This document shows, piece by piece, positions 37,297-45,675 of a stretch of DNA of 64,000 bases (position 1 is its first letter; each line of letters begins with the position of its first letter). The stretch lies in NCBI GenBank assembly GCA_905203015.1, contig CAJKUC010000006.1, positions 44,132-108,131 of the forward strand, written 5' to 3'. The notes below the pieces were generated by a model, which saw only the letters and a list, made by a program, of their open reading frames with translations, was not told the origin of the DNA and ran no database searches. The DNA comes from an uncultured Christensenella sp. (GTDB lineage Bacteria; Bacillota; Clostridia; Christensenellales; Borkfalkiaceae). Made by a program: the position numbers and the translations under genes.

Positions 37297-37845
37297 TTAT
37301 TTTGCTTCTTTTTTGTTTCCGTAAAGTTCCCACAGAACGGAAGCGATGCCTTCCGAAATGATTTCCGCCATCGTATACACGAGGTGCAGGCGGGTGGAAT
37401 TCAGCAGTCCGAAATTATTCACGGATTTTTCCGCGACGATTCCCATAACGGAAATATCGCCGATAGTACCGAGTTTTTTATTTGCCCCCGCCCCGGGCAG
37501 CAGCGCGTTATCGTTGATTTTAATCAGCCCGATATCGCCGTTACCGCCGACGGCGGCGTCTACGGCAAGAATTTTACGCGTTCCGTGCGTGTCGTTTAAA
37601 AATGCGCGGAGATAGGGAATTTCTTTCGCCGTGACGGGCGAGGGTAGCGTACCATAGATAAATACGGGCAGTCCGCGCGTTTTATATTGCAGCATCGATC
37701 CGCATACGGGGCCGAGGGAATCGCCGATGGCAAGATCGCTTCCCACGCAGACGACGACGGGCATTTCTCCGTCGCTGAATTTTTCGATCGCGGTGCTTAT
37801 GCCGTCGGCGGCAAGTTTGTTGAAAATATGAAAAGTGTATTCCAT
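37297..37845 (-). CDS. yyaC: YyaC-like spore protease-fold protein (DUF1256)
   Basis: The start is ATG at 37843-37845 after CGGAG; a longer frame upstream lacks a ribosome site. The 182 residues match the YyaC/GPR-like sporulation family: VVVCVGSDLAIGDSLGP (~residues 35-50), then FIYGTLPSPVTA, ILAVDAAVGG and GDISVMGIVA. The family is related to the germination protease GPR and is restricted to spore-forming Firmicutes. In Bacillus it lies close to the replication origin beside spo0J. Here it is divergent from the next gene and next to tRNA genes. Its presence supports an endospore-forming host. Confidence 0.85.
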   Translation of the reverse strand: MEYTFHIFNKLAADGISTAIEKFSDGEMPVVVCVGSDLAIGDSLGPVCGSMLQYKTRGLPVFIYGTLPSPVTAKEIPYLRAFLNDTHGTRKILAVDAAVGGNGDIGLIKINDNALLPGAGANKKLGTIGDISVMGIVAEKSVNNFGLLNSTRLHLVYTMAEIISEGIASVLWELYGNKKEAK

Positions 37846-38067
37846 GGTCAGTTTTTTCTCCGGGAGGGTGATTTTGTTTTCGGTACGCTTTATTTTTTGT
37901 GCGCTTCGGCGTATGTTGCTTATTATGAAAACTTGTCGTACGCGTCGGCAAAAAAGCGGCAAGGAGGCGCAAAAGAATCGGTCGATAGGAAAGTATTGCC
38001 CGAAATCGAAGCGTTTAAACAAAAAAAAACGAATTCCGACGAAATCGGATAAATCGACACGAAAAAC

Positions 38068-38096
38068 TTGAAAATTTTTGCGGAGTGTGTTATACT
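38068..38096 (+). promoter_or_regulatory. Promoter of the CvpA-like gene
   Basis: TTGAAA (38068-38073), a 17-base spacer and TATACT (38091-38096), 66 bases upstream of the start codon. Confidence 0.65.
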
Positions 38097-38161
38097 TATA
38101 TCAAAATTCGTGAAAAATTCCGGGCGGAATACAGCGAAAATAAAAGAAAGGAGGGCGAAAA

Positions 38162-38722
38162 ATGGCATACGGATTGCTCGGCGGCTTGGGATATTATACG
38201 ATCGACGTGGTTTGCGCGGCGGCGGCGTTGATTTTTGCGCTTGCAGGTGCAAAAAAAGGCGCGATTCGTTCCGTGATCGGGCTTTGTTCCACTCTTTTTT
38301 CGTTAATAGCGGCTTATTCGCTTGCTGTGCCCGTTGCCGCATTGCTGGATAAATGGTTTGCCGCATATTCCAAAGGCGGGGAATTTTTATGGACGGCGAT
38401 TGCGGGCGTCGCTGTGTTTGTAGTGGCGAAAATTCTGCTTTCGCTCATCGCCGCAGGGTTGACGAAGATCGCGAACAGTATCAGGGCGGTGGGCGCGGTG
38501 AATACTTTACTCGGCGCGGCGGTCGGCTTTTTAAAAGCGGTGATTCTGATCTGTGCGGTGCTTGCCGTGATTTCCGTGTTGCCGGAAACCGCGGAATTTT
38601 CCGTAAAAGCGCAAACCGCGATCGACGGCACGTTTTTCACACATGTGATCCGTGATCATAATCCGCTCTTATCGTGGCTTGAAAAAATTATCGAAAGCGC
38701 AAAGGCGCGCGCGGGAATGTAA
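38162..38722 (+). CDS. CvpA-family membrane protein
   Basis: A 186-residue integral membrane protein with four hydrophobic helices (about 12-33, 40-60, 75-98 and 115-138). The first helix pair reads YYTIDVVCAAAALIFALAGA-KKG, close to the CvpA signature of an early Asp and a Gly-rich segment after the first helix. RBS AAGGAGGG precedes ATG 38162. CvpA proteins affect envelope maintenance and, in E. coli, colicin V production; their molecular function is unclear. The gene stands alone, with a DnaA-box-rich intergenic region downstream. Confidence 0.75.
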   Translation: MAYGLLGGLGYYTIDVVCAAAALIFALAGAKKGAIRSVIGLCSTLFSLIAAYSLAVPVAALLDKWFAAYSKGGEFLWTAIAGVAVFVVAKILLSLIAAGLTKIANSIRAVGAVNTLLGAAVGFLKAVILICAVLAVISVLPETAEFSVKAQTAIDGTFFTHVIRDHNPLLSWLEKIIESAKARAGM

Positions 38723-38834
38723 GGCGCGTTTTTACATACGGCACGTATTCGATAGCATTTAAACGGCTCTTTGAATAACAAGACAAAAACGGCGGTATAT
38801 CGTTTGATTTTACAGAAAAATCGCAAAGTTTCGC

Positions 38835-39033
38835 TGTGGATAACTTTTCTTTGATTTCGATAAAAGACAAATATTTATTATGAGTTGTCCACATTTTTCC
38901 CGAAAAAACGATCAAAAGTTCGTATTTTCGGCGAATATTTTTACAAAAAGCAAAAAAGTTATCCACATTTTTAAAATATTGTTTGTGGATAAGTGCAAAA
39001 GAGCGGTGGATAACAAGAAATCGCTGTGGATAA
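38835..39033. promoter_or_regulatory. Cluster of six DnaA-box-like sites
   Basis: Exact TTATCCACA or its complement TGTGGATAA occurs at 38835-38843, 38959-38967, 38984-38992 and 39025-39033. One-mismatch sites are TTGTCCACA (38885-38893) and GGTGGATAA (39005-39013). All lie in the ~350-base, AT-rich gap between the CvpA-like gene and the next gene. This density fits a DnaA-binding region such as an origin or a titration site. Confidence 0.75.
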
Positions 39034-39072
39034 CCAGAAGAGCGGGAAGATCCGGAGTAAGGGAGAGAAACA

Positions 39073-39462
39073 ATGGGCGCGGAAGAAAAAAAACAGGAAC
39101 AATCTGCGGCGTGGGCGGCGGCTTCCCGCGCGTTGGAGATCCCGAAAAAGTACGGCTTTGAATACGAATACACATACGATAAGGGTTCGGATTCTTCCTG
39201 CGTTTACATTCATCGTTTCAAAAAAGGGCGCGATCGATTCGATCTTCGCGTATTATCCGGTGCGGAAACGCTCACCGTTGTGGCGTATGTCGGCGGCGAA
39301 TATCGTTTTCCCGATCTGAAAAAGAAATACAAAAAACGGTGGCGGATTTTTGCTTTGAAGCACCTGTTTAAAAAAGCGACGGATTCCGACGTATGGGAAC
39401 TGTATGCGGAAATGCTGGAAGAAGAAGCGAAAAGCGGCGCTTTTTTCGGGATTCCCGTATAA
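39073..39462 (+). CDS. Conserved-looking hypothetical protein
   Basis: A 129-residue soluble protein I do not recognise, starting at ATG 39073 after GGGAG. The middle has alternating charged/hydrophobic strands (YGFEYEYTYDKGSD, VYIHRFKKGRDRFDLRVL, LTVVAYVGGEYRFP), followed by a basic helix and an acidic C-terminal helix (ELYAEMLEEEAKSG). No signal peptide or membrane segment is seen. The DnaA-box cluster lies directly upstream of it. Codon use is like that of the neighbouring host genes. Confidence 0.6.
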   Translation: MGAEEKKQEQSAAWAAASRALEIPKKYGFEYEYTYDKGSDSSCVYIHRFKKGRDRFDLRVLSGAETLTVVAYVGGEYRFPDLKKKYKKRWRIFALKHLFKKATDSDVWELYAEMLEEEAKSGAFFGIPV

Positions 39463-39707
39463 CGGCCCGCCGGTTGCCGCGGATTTACGCCGATCGCCGT
39501 ACGATTTTAGATTTTATTATACGCATTATATATGTATAGTGCAGAAACGTAAAATACGCCGGCGCGGAAAAACACCCGGATCCCATGGCGGAAAAAATCC
39601 GCGGGGCGGCGCGGCTTTATCGAAGCGGAAATATAAAAGACGCCGAAAACTACGATCGGTGGGAAGCGGTTACTGTAAACGATTATATATAGACCGAAAA
39701 AACGGAT

Positions 39708-39741
39708 AAAACGTGAAAGAAAAGAATTTTCACGTTTTTTT
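39708..39741 (+). terminator. Rho-independent terminator
   Basis: AAAACGTGAAA (39708-39718) pairs with TTTCACGTTTT (39728 onward), followed by a run of T. The 245 bases between the hypothetical gene and this hairpin hold nothing I recognise. Confidence 0.8.
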
Positions 39742-39766
39742 CATACAACTTTTTTCGTTCAAACTG

Positions 39767-39795
39767 TTTACATACGGTAAATTATGTGGTATAAT
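39767..39795 (+). promoter_or_regulatory. Promoter of pckG
   Basis: TTTACA (39767-39772), a 17-base spacer and TATAAT (39790-39795), leaving a leader of ~120 bases before the gene. Confidence 0.75.
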
Positions 39796-39924
39796 TATAA
39801 TCGGAAGAAAAAAGGTTTCTTCTGCGCCGCGTAAGAGGCGGAACGTATGAAAATGCGATCCGACCGATCCGCCGCGCGATTCAACAAACGGAAAAAATAT
39901 AAAAATCTAAGGAGATAAACCGCA

Positions 39925-41736
39925 ATGTTTGAAGTAAAAACCAATCTTACGAAAAACAAAAAAGTTTTGCAATTCGTGAAAGAAAGCGCGGAACTCGCTC
40001 AGCCCGATAAGATCGTATGGATCGACGGCAGCGAGGCGCAGCGCGACGCCCTCCGCGCCGAAGCGGTGGCAACGGGAGAAATGATCAAACTCAACGACAA
40101 GTTGTTGCCCGATTGCTATCTGCACAGAACGGCGGAAAACGACGTGGCGCGTGTGGAAGACCGCACGTTCATCTGTTCGAGAAAGGAAGAGGACGCTATG
40201 CCGCATTCCATCGTGAAATGGATGGATCCGAAAAAAGCGTATGCGCTGGTGAAAGAGATTGCTCAGGGCAAGATGAAGGGCAGAACGATGTACGTTATTC
40301 CCTATTCGATGGGCGTTGTGGGATCTCCTTTCTCGAAGATCGGTATCGAAGTCACCGATTCGATCTACGTTGTGCTGAATATGGAAATCATGACGAGAGT
40401 GGGCGTTGATTGCTATGAGCAACTCGGCGAAAACGGCGATTTCGTAAAAGGTTTCCACTGCAAATGCGACGTAGATCCCGAAAAGAGATATATCATGCAT
40501 TTCCCCGAAGACGATACGATCGTATCCGTAAACTCGGCATACGGCGGAAACGTGCTTCTCGGCAAGAAATGCTTTGCGCTTCGTATCGCCACGTACCTCG
40601 GCAAGAACGAAGGCTGGATGGCAGAGCACATGCTGATCCTCGGATGCAAGCGTCCGCAGGATAAAGAAATGAAATATATCGCGGCGGCGTTCCCTTCGGC
40701 TTGCGGCAAAACGAACCTCGCAATGCTTATTCCGCCCAAAGAATATCGCGACGCGGGCTATGAAATCAAGACGGTGGGCGACGATATTGCCTGGATTCGC
40801 GTAGGCGAAGACGGCAGACTGTGGGCGGCGAACCCCGAAAACGGTTTCTTCGGCGTTGCCCCCGGCACGAACGAACATTCCAACCCGAACGCGCTTGCGG
40901 CTACGAAGAAGGGCACGATCTTCACGAACGTTGCTTACAATCCCGAAGACGGTACGGTGTGGTGGGAAAAACTTACGAAAGAAGCCCCCGCGCATCTTAT
41001 CGACTGGAAGGGTAACCCCTGGACGCCCGAAACGAATGCGGACGGCAAACATCCCGCGGCGCATCCGAATTCCCGTTTCACCGCTCCCGCTGTAAACTGC
41101 CCTTGCCTTTCCGAGAATTTCAATTCCAAGACGGGCGTGCCTCTTTCCGCAATCATCTTCGGTGGCAGAAGAGCAACCACCACTCCGCTTGTATATCAAT
41201 CGAGAGACTGGAACCACGGTACGTTTGTAGGTACGATCATGTCCTCCGAAACGACGGCTGCGGCTACGGGCGCGGTAGGCGTGCTTCGTCACGATCCTAT
41301 GGCGATGAAGCCTTTCATGGGCTATTCCGTTGATCAGTACTTCCAGCACTGGATCGATATGGGCGCGAAAGTGGAAAAAGATAAACAGCCCAAGATCTTC
41401 AACGTGAACTGGTTCCGTCAGGACGAAAACGGCAACTTCATGTGGCCCGGTTTCGGCGACAACATGAGAGTTCTCGATTGGATTCTCGATCGTTGCGAAG
41501 GAAAAGCGGATGCGCAGGAGACTGCGATCGGCTACGTTCCTTATGCGAAAGATATCAATATCAAGAATACCGACGTTACGGAAGAAACGCTCGACAAACT
41601 GCTCTATGTGGATAAAAAACGCTGGGCGGCGGAAGCGGAAGAAATCGAGAAGTATTATGACGATAACTTCGGCGATAAACTTCCCAAAGAAATTCGCGCA
41701 AATCTCGAAACGCTGAAAGAAAACTGCAAGAAATAA
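39925..41736 (+). CDS. pckG: Phosphoenolpyruvate carboxykinase (GTP)
   Basis: A 603-residue cytosolic enzyme interconverting oxaloacetate and phosphoenolpyruvate with GTP/GDP. GTP-type hallmarks are present: the kinase P-loop FPSACGKTNLAM (~residues 255-266), GDDIAW (the Mn/Mg-binding Asp) and NPENGFFGVAPGT. The substrate-binding GGRRATTTPLVY and WFRQDENGNFMWPGFGDN near residue 495 are also present. Length matches the GTP family and excludes the shorter ATP type. RBS AAGGAGA precedes ATG 39925. In fermentative anaerobes it often runs towards oxaloacetate to feed succinate or propionate formation. It forms a single-gene unit with its own promoter and terminator. Confidence 0.97.
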   Translation: MFEVKTNLTKNKKVLQFVKESAELAQPDKIVWIDGSEAQRDALRAEAVATGEMIKLNDKLLPDCYLHRTAENDVARVEDRTFICSRKEEDAMPHSIVKWMDPKKAYALVKEIAQGKMKGRTMYVIPYSMGVVGSPFSKIGIEVTDSIYVVLNMEIMTRVGVDCYEQLGENGDFVKGFHCKCDVDPEKRYIMHFPEDDTIVSVNSAYGGNVLLGKKCFALRIATYLGKNEGWMAEHMLILGCKRPQDKEMKYIAAAFPSACGKTNLAMLIPPKEYRDAGYEIKTVGDDIAWIRVGEDGRLWAANPENGFFGVAPGTNEHSNPNALAATKKGTIFTNVAYNPEDGTVWWEKLTKEAPAHLIDWKGNPWTPETNADGKHPAAHPNSRFTAPAVNCPCLSENFNSKTGVPLSAIIFGGRRATTTPLVYQSRDWNHGTFVGTIMSSETTAAATGAVGVLRHDPMAMKPFMGYSVDQYFQHWIDMGAKVEKDKQPKIFNVNWFRQDENGNFMWPGFGDNMRVLDWILDRCEGKADAQETAIGYVPYAKDINIKNTDVTEETLDKLLYVDKKRWAAEAEEIEKYYDDNFGDKLPKEIRANLETLKENCKK

Positions 41737-41828
41737 GTTTTTTGATCGGCGGTTTGCGGCTCGCCGTCCGGCGAAGCCGTAATCGGCGCGGCAGTGCTGC
41801 GCGTATCGCGAATATTGAATTATGTAAA

Positions 41829-41861
41829 AAAATCGGAATGCTTTTTGGTGTTCCGATTTTT
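41829..41861 (+). terminator. Terminator of pckG
   Basis: AAAATCGGAA (41829-41838) pairs with TTCCGATTTT (41851-41860), followed by TTATTTTTT. Confidence 0.85.
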
Positions 41862-41903
41862 TATTTTTTACGGCGACAAAGCAAAAACGCGGCGATAAAA
41901 TCC

Positions 41904-41932
41904 TTGCGTTCGGCGAAGAAAAATGGTATAAT
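41904..41932 (+). promoter_or_regulatory. Promoter of tgt
   Basis: TTGCGT (41904-41909), a 17-base spacer and TATAAT (41927-41932). Confidence 0.6.
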
Positions 41933-42013
41933 TGAAAGCGAACGCGAAGATACGGCGGCATACGGATAAAGAACGAGCAAAGAAACAAAATGCCGCGGAA
42001 CGGAGTATGATTC

Positions 42014-43153
42014 ATGAACGACGAATTTTTTTCTTACGAACTGATTAAAACTGATCCGCAGACGGGGGCAAGGGCGGGGGTGCTGCATACGCCGCACGGC
42101 GATATAGAAACCCCCGTGTATATGCCCGTGGGCACGCAGGCGACGGTGAAAGGCGTATTTCCGCGCGATCTGAAAGAGGCGGGATCGCAGATCATACTTT
42201 CCAATACCTATCATTTATACATGCGCCCCGGCGACGAGATCGTGAAAGAAGCGGGCGGATTGCATAAATTTATGAACTGGGATCGCCCGATCCTTACGGA
42301 CAGCGGCGGATTTCAGGTGTTTTCGCTTGCCAAACTGAATAAAATCACCGAAGAGGGGGTGGAGTTTTCTTCCAACGTAGACGGCAGCAAACATTTTTTC
42401 ACGCCCGAAAAGGCTATGCAGGTGGAGGAAAATCTCGGCGCGGATATTATCATGGCGTTTGATCAGTGCAGCGAATACGGCTATACGCACGATCAGGCGA
42501 AAGCGGCGATGATCCGCACGGGAAACTGGCTGGAACGTTGCTATAAAGCGCATGAAGCGAGCGGCAAAAAGGAACAGACGTTATTTCCCATTATTCAGGG
42601 CAACGTATTCAAAGACCTGCGCGGCGAAAGCCTTGAACGCTGTAAGCCGTTTGTGCGCCATGGTATTGCGATCGGCGGGCTTTCCGTCGGCGAACCGAAA
42701 GAGATCATGTACGACGTTCTTGATTTTTTGCAGGACAAAATGCCCTCCGACGTACCGCGTTATCTCATGGGCGTGGGCTCGCCCGATTGCCTGATCGAAG
42801 GCACGATACGCGGGGTGGATATGTTCGATTGCGTTCTTGCCACCCGTATCGCGAGAAACGGCACGGCGATGACTTCCCGCGGCAGGGTAGTGGTGAGAAA
42901 CGGCAGATACAAAGAGGATTTTACGCCGCTCGATCCCGAGTGCGATTGCTATTGTTGCAAACATTATACAAAAGCCTATCTGCGCCATCTGGTGAATACG
43001 GGCGAAATGTTCGGCGCAATGCTTCTTTCGTTGCATAATATTACGTTTTTGCATAAACTTATGCACGGCTTACGCGAAGCGATTCTCGGCGGGTATGTGC
43101 TCGATTTCCGTAAGGAATTTTACGAGAAGTACGGCGGCGAGGGCAAGTGGTGA
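42014..43153 (+). CDS. tgt: Queuine/preQ1 tRNA-guanine transglycosylase
   Basis: A 379-residue enzyme exchanging G34 of GUN-anticodon tRNAs for preQ1. Diagnostic segments: LSNTYHLYMRPG (~residues 58-70), TDSGGFQVFSL with the catalytic Asp (~residues 95-105), IIMAFDQC, GGLSVGE (~residue 222), VLATRIARNGTAM with the nucleophilic Asp region (DMFDCVLATR), and the zinc site CDCYCCK (~residues 313-319) with a downstream His. Length is normal for bacterial TGT. RBS CGGAG precedes ATG 42014. No other queuosine gene is in the window. Confidence 0.97.
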   Translation: MNDEFFSYELIKTDPQTGARAGVLHTPHGDIETPVYMPVGTQATVKGVFPRDLKEAGSQIILSNTYHLYMRPGDEIVKEAGGLHKFMNWDRPILTDSGGFQVFSLAKLNKITEEGVEFSSNVDGSKHFFTPEKAMQVEENLGADIIMAFDQCSEYGYTHDQAKAAMIRTGNWLERCYKAHEASGKKEQTLFPIIQGNVFKDLRGESLERCKPFVRHGIAIGGLSVGEPKEIMYDVLDFLQDKMPSDVPRYLMGVGSPDCLIEGTIRGVDMFDCVLATRIARNGTAMTSRGRVVVRNGRYKEDFTPLDPECDCYCCKHYTKAYLRHLVNTGEMFGAMLLSLHNITFLHKLMHGLREAILGGYVLDFRKEFYEKYGGEGKW

Positions 43154-43181
43154 AACAGAAACGGTGAAATAAATTTTTCGG

Positions 43182-43214
43182 GCGATCGCCGTTTTCGGCG
43201 GTCGTTCGTTTTAA
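43182..43214 (+). terminator. Possible terminator of tgt
   Basis: GCGATCGCCG (43182-43191) pairs imperfectly with CGGCGGTCGT (43196-43205), followed by TCGTTTT. The T run is short, so termination may be partial before the ABC gene at 43229. Confidence 0.4.
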
Positions 43215-43228
43215 AACGGTGAGAAACT

Positions 43229-45064
43229 ATGAAAACGCGGAAAACAAAAGTAAAAAAACAAAAAGGGCTCGTCGGACGATTTTTTTCTTATTATAAGCCA
43301 TATAAAAAGGGCTTTTTTCTCGATCTTTTCTGTTCGTTCGTGATCGCCGCCTGCAATATGTTTTATCCCATGGTGGCACGCGAAGTGATGAATAATTTCG
43401 TGCCGAATCATAATCTTCGGCTGATTATCGTATGGGCGATATGCCTCGCCGCGATCTATCTTTTAAAAAGCGCGCTGACGTTTATCGTCACCTATTTCGG
43501 GCATGTTCTGGGAGTGAAAATACAGGGCGATATGCGCAGCGAATTGTTCCGCCACGTGGAAACGTTGTCTTTTTCTTATTTCGACGAAAATAAGACGGGC
43601 AGCGTTATGTCGCGGATCGTGAACGATTTATTCGAGGTGTCGGAACTGGCGCATCATGCGCCCGAGGATATATTCAATTCCCTGCTTTCGATTGTGGGCG
43701 CGTTGATTATGGTGTATCTGATGAATCCGATTCTTTCGCTCATTATTCTGCTGTACGTGCCGTTTATGCTGTTTTTTGCGGTGAAAGCGAGGAAGAATAT
43801 GTCGAAGGCAAGCGCGGAATCGAGAAAGAAAATTTCCGTTTTGAACGCGGAACTCGAATCTTCCGTTGCCGGGGTACGCGTAACGAAAGCGTACGACGCG
43901 AAAGAAGCCGAAGAAAAAAAATTCGGCAAGGCGAATACGGAATTCAAAAGCGCTCGCGCGAAAATGTATAAGGCGATGGGAGTGTTTCAATGCGGTATGT
44001 CCGCATTCAACGATTTTTTATATCTCCTCGCGCTTGTTTCTGGTTCGTTGTTTTGCTATTTCGGAAAAATCTCTCTGCCCGATCTTACGGCATACATATT
44101 ATACATCAATATGCTGCTTGCGCCGATCCGCACGCTGATCACCATGTTCGAGCAGATCGACGAAGGGGCGACGGGATTCAGGCGTTTTTGCGAATTGATG
44201 GATACGCCACCGGAATACGAGCCGGAAAATCCCGTGAAAGCCGATCTTTCGGGAGATATCGTGTACGAAAACGTCACCTTCTCGTATAAGAAAAATCGTA
44301 AAGGCGGTGCGGAAAGAGATGACGACGGCACGGAAAATAATGAAGCCTTTTCCGAAAAGAACGAAGAAAAATCCGAGGAGACGGAAGTGCTGAAAGGCGT
44401 TTCGTTCACGGCGAAAAAGGGTACAACGGTGGCATTTGTTGGTCCATCCGGCGGCGGAAAAACAACGATATGCCATTTATTGCCTCGCTTTTATCTGCGT
44501 GACGGCGGAAAAATTTCGATCGGCGGAGTGGACGTGAACGACGTATCTTCGCATGATCTGCGGAAAAATATCGCCGTAGTGGCGCAGGACGTGTTCCTGT
44601 TCTCGGGCTCGATCCGCGATAATATCGCGTACGGTACGGAAAACGCATCCGACGAGGAGATCGTGGCGGCGGCAAAACGCGCGAACGTCCACGATTTCGT
44701 GCTTTCGCTGCCGGACGGATACGATACGGAAGTGGGCGAGCGCGGAGTGAAACTTTCCGGCGGACAAAAACAGCGCGTATCGATCGCCCGCGCGTTTTTG
44801 AAAAATCCGCCGATTCTCGTGCTCGACGAAGCGACGTCCGCTCTCGATAACGTCACGGAAATGCAGATTCAATCCGCGCTTGCCGAACTGAGTAAGGGAA
44901 GAACTACGTTCGTTGTGGCGCACAGGCTTTCTACGGTGAAGAACGCGGACGAAATTCTGGTGGTGGAAGACGGAAAAATAACGGAGCGCGGCACGCACGA
45001 AACGCTTACGGCGGAAAACGGACTCTATGCCAGATTGTATCGCTATCAGTTCCGCGAAATCTGA
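43229..45064 (+). CDS. MsbA/BmrA-like multidrug or lipid ABC exporter
   Basis: A 611-residue half-transporter, probably homodimeric. Six helices lie in ~20-310; the SYFDENKTGSVMSRIVND segment is the classic coupling region of exporters of this class. The ATPase domain has Walker A GPSGGGKTT (~409), signature LSGGQKQRV (~509) and Walker B LVLDEATSAL (~531). A charged insertion of about 30 residues (acidic, Glu/Asp/Asn-rich) separates the FSYKKNRK A-loop from the following strand, unusual for this position. The basic N-terminus (KTRKTKVKKQKG) follows the positive-inside rule. No accessory gene is adjacent, so the substrate stays open. Confidence 0.85.
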   Translation: MKTRKTKVKKQKGLVGRFFSYYKPYKKGFFLDLFCSFVIAACNMFYPMVAREVMNNFVPNHNLRLIIVWAICLAAIYLLKSALTFIVTYFGHVLGVKIQGDMRSELFRHVETLSFSYFDENKTGSVMSRIVNDLFEVSELAHHAPEDIFNSLLSIVGALIMVYLMNPILSLIILLYVPFMLFFAVKARKNMSKASAESRKKISVLNAELESSVAGVRVTKAYDAKEAEEKKFGKANTEFKSARAKMYKAMGVFQCGMSAFNDFLYLLALVSGSLFCYFGKISLPDLTAYILYINMLLAPIRTLITMFEQIDEGATGFRRFCELMDTPPEYEPENPVKADLSGDIVYENVTFSYKKNRKGGAERDDDGTENNEAFSEKNEEKSEETEVLKGVSFTAKKGTTVAFVGPSGGGKTTICHLLPRFYLRDGGKISIGGVDVNDVSSHDLRKNIAVVAQDVFLFSGSIRDNIAYGTENASDEEIVAAAKRANVHDFVLSLPDGYDTEVGERGVKLSGGQKQRVSIARAFLKNPPILVLDEATSALDNVTEMQIQSALAELSKGRTTFVVAHRLSTVKNADEILVVEDGKITERGTHETLTAENGLYARLYRYQFREI

Positions 45065-45271
45065 TCTTCTGCCGGGTGGAGGAGCGTCCCGGAAAACATA
45101 CGGCGAAGAGTTTTTTTACGGCGGCGAAAAACACAGGACGGCAAAAAATAAATCGGACGCGTATATATTCTCTCACAATTCCGCATACTGACGGCAAGAA
45201 ACCGAAAGAACGCTCCGTTTCCGCGATGGCGGCAGCGCACGGGCGGTATCGGAAAGAAAAGGGAGGAGTAT

Positions 45272-45568
45272 ATGGAAAAATTCATTATCGGCGCGCTTTG
45301 CGGCGGAATCGTAGGTGCTTTGGCTGTGAGCAATAATGCGAAAATGCGCGCGCTTGTGAAAAAAGGCGAGGAAGAGATCAAAGAGAAAGTGGACGGCATG
45401 ATCGACGAAAAACTTACCGCCGCGCTTGAAAAATGCGATAAGAACGGCGGCAACGCCGCGCAAAAAGAAGAGGGCGGGAAAGAGGTGTCCGCCGAAGAAG
45501 AGAAAACCGCCGAAGAAGAGAAAACGGGGAAAAAGGCGAAGAAAAAAGCGGACAAAACGCAGAAATAA
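45272..45568 (+). CDS. YtxH-like small membrane-associated protein
   Basis: A 98-residue protein with strong RBS GGGAGGAG upstream of ATG 45272. Residues 4-20 form a Gly/Ala-rich hydrophobic helix (FIIGALCGGIVGALAV). A Lys/Glu-rich coiled stretch (~30-60) and a highly charged low-complexity tail (repeats of AEEEKT, ending in KKAKKKADKTQK) follow. This is the YtxH layout seen in general stress proteins of Firmicutes. Its role is not known; the short hydrophobic segment suggests peripheral or single-pass membrane association. The 207 bases before it hold no recognised feature. Confidence 0.6.
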   Translation: MEKFIIGALCGGIVGALAVSNNAKMRALVKKGEEEIKEKVDGMIDEKLTAALEKCDKNGGNAAQKEEGGKEVSAEEEKTAEEEKTGKKAKKKADKTQK

Positions 45569-45621
45569 AGCGGAACGTCGCGCAGAAAAGAGTAAACGAT
45601 AAAAAAGTTGTGAAAAATACG

Positions 45622-45668
45622 AAAAAAGCGGCGAAACGGTAGACAAAAGCCGCTTTTTTTGCTATACT
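45622..45668 (+). terminator. Terminator hairpin carrying an embedded promoter
   Basis: AAAAAAGCGGC (45622-45632) pairs with GCCGCTTTTTT (45649-45659): a terminator for the upstream gene. TAGACA (45640-45645) in its loop, a 17-base spacer and TATACT (45663-45668) form a promoter whose start would fall at about 45675, one base before the next ATG. Confidence 0.65.
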
Positions 45669-45675
45669 GAATAAA

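Noticed and set aside
38723..39072. CRISPR-like reading of the repeated TGTGGATAA sites
   Set aside because: Units are only 9 bases, in both orientations and irregularly spaced; they match DnaA boxes instead.
39907..42015. 702-codon minus-strand frame opposite pckG
   Set aside because: It is a shadow of the GC-rich, strongly conserved pckG reading frame; the product is His/Arg/Phe-rich with no domain.
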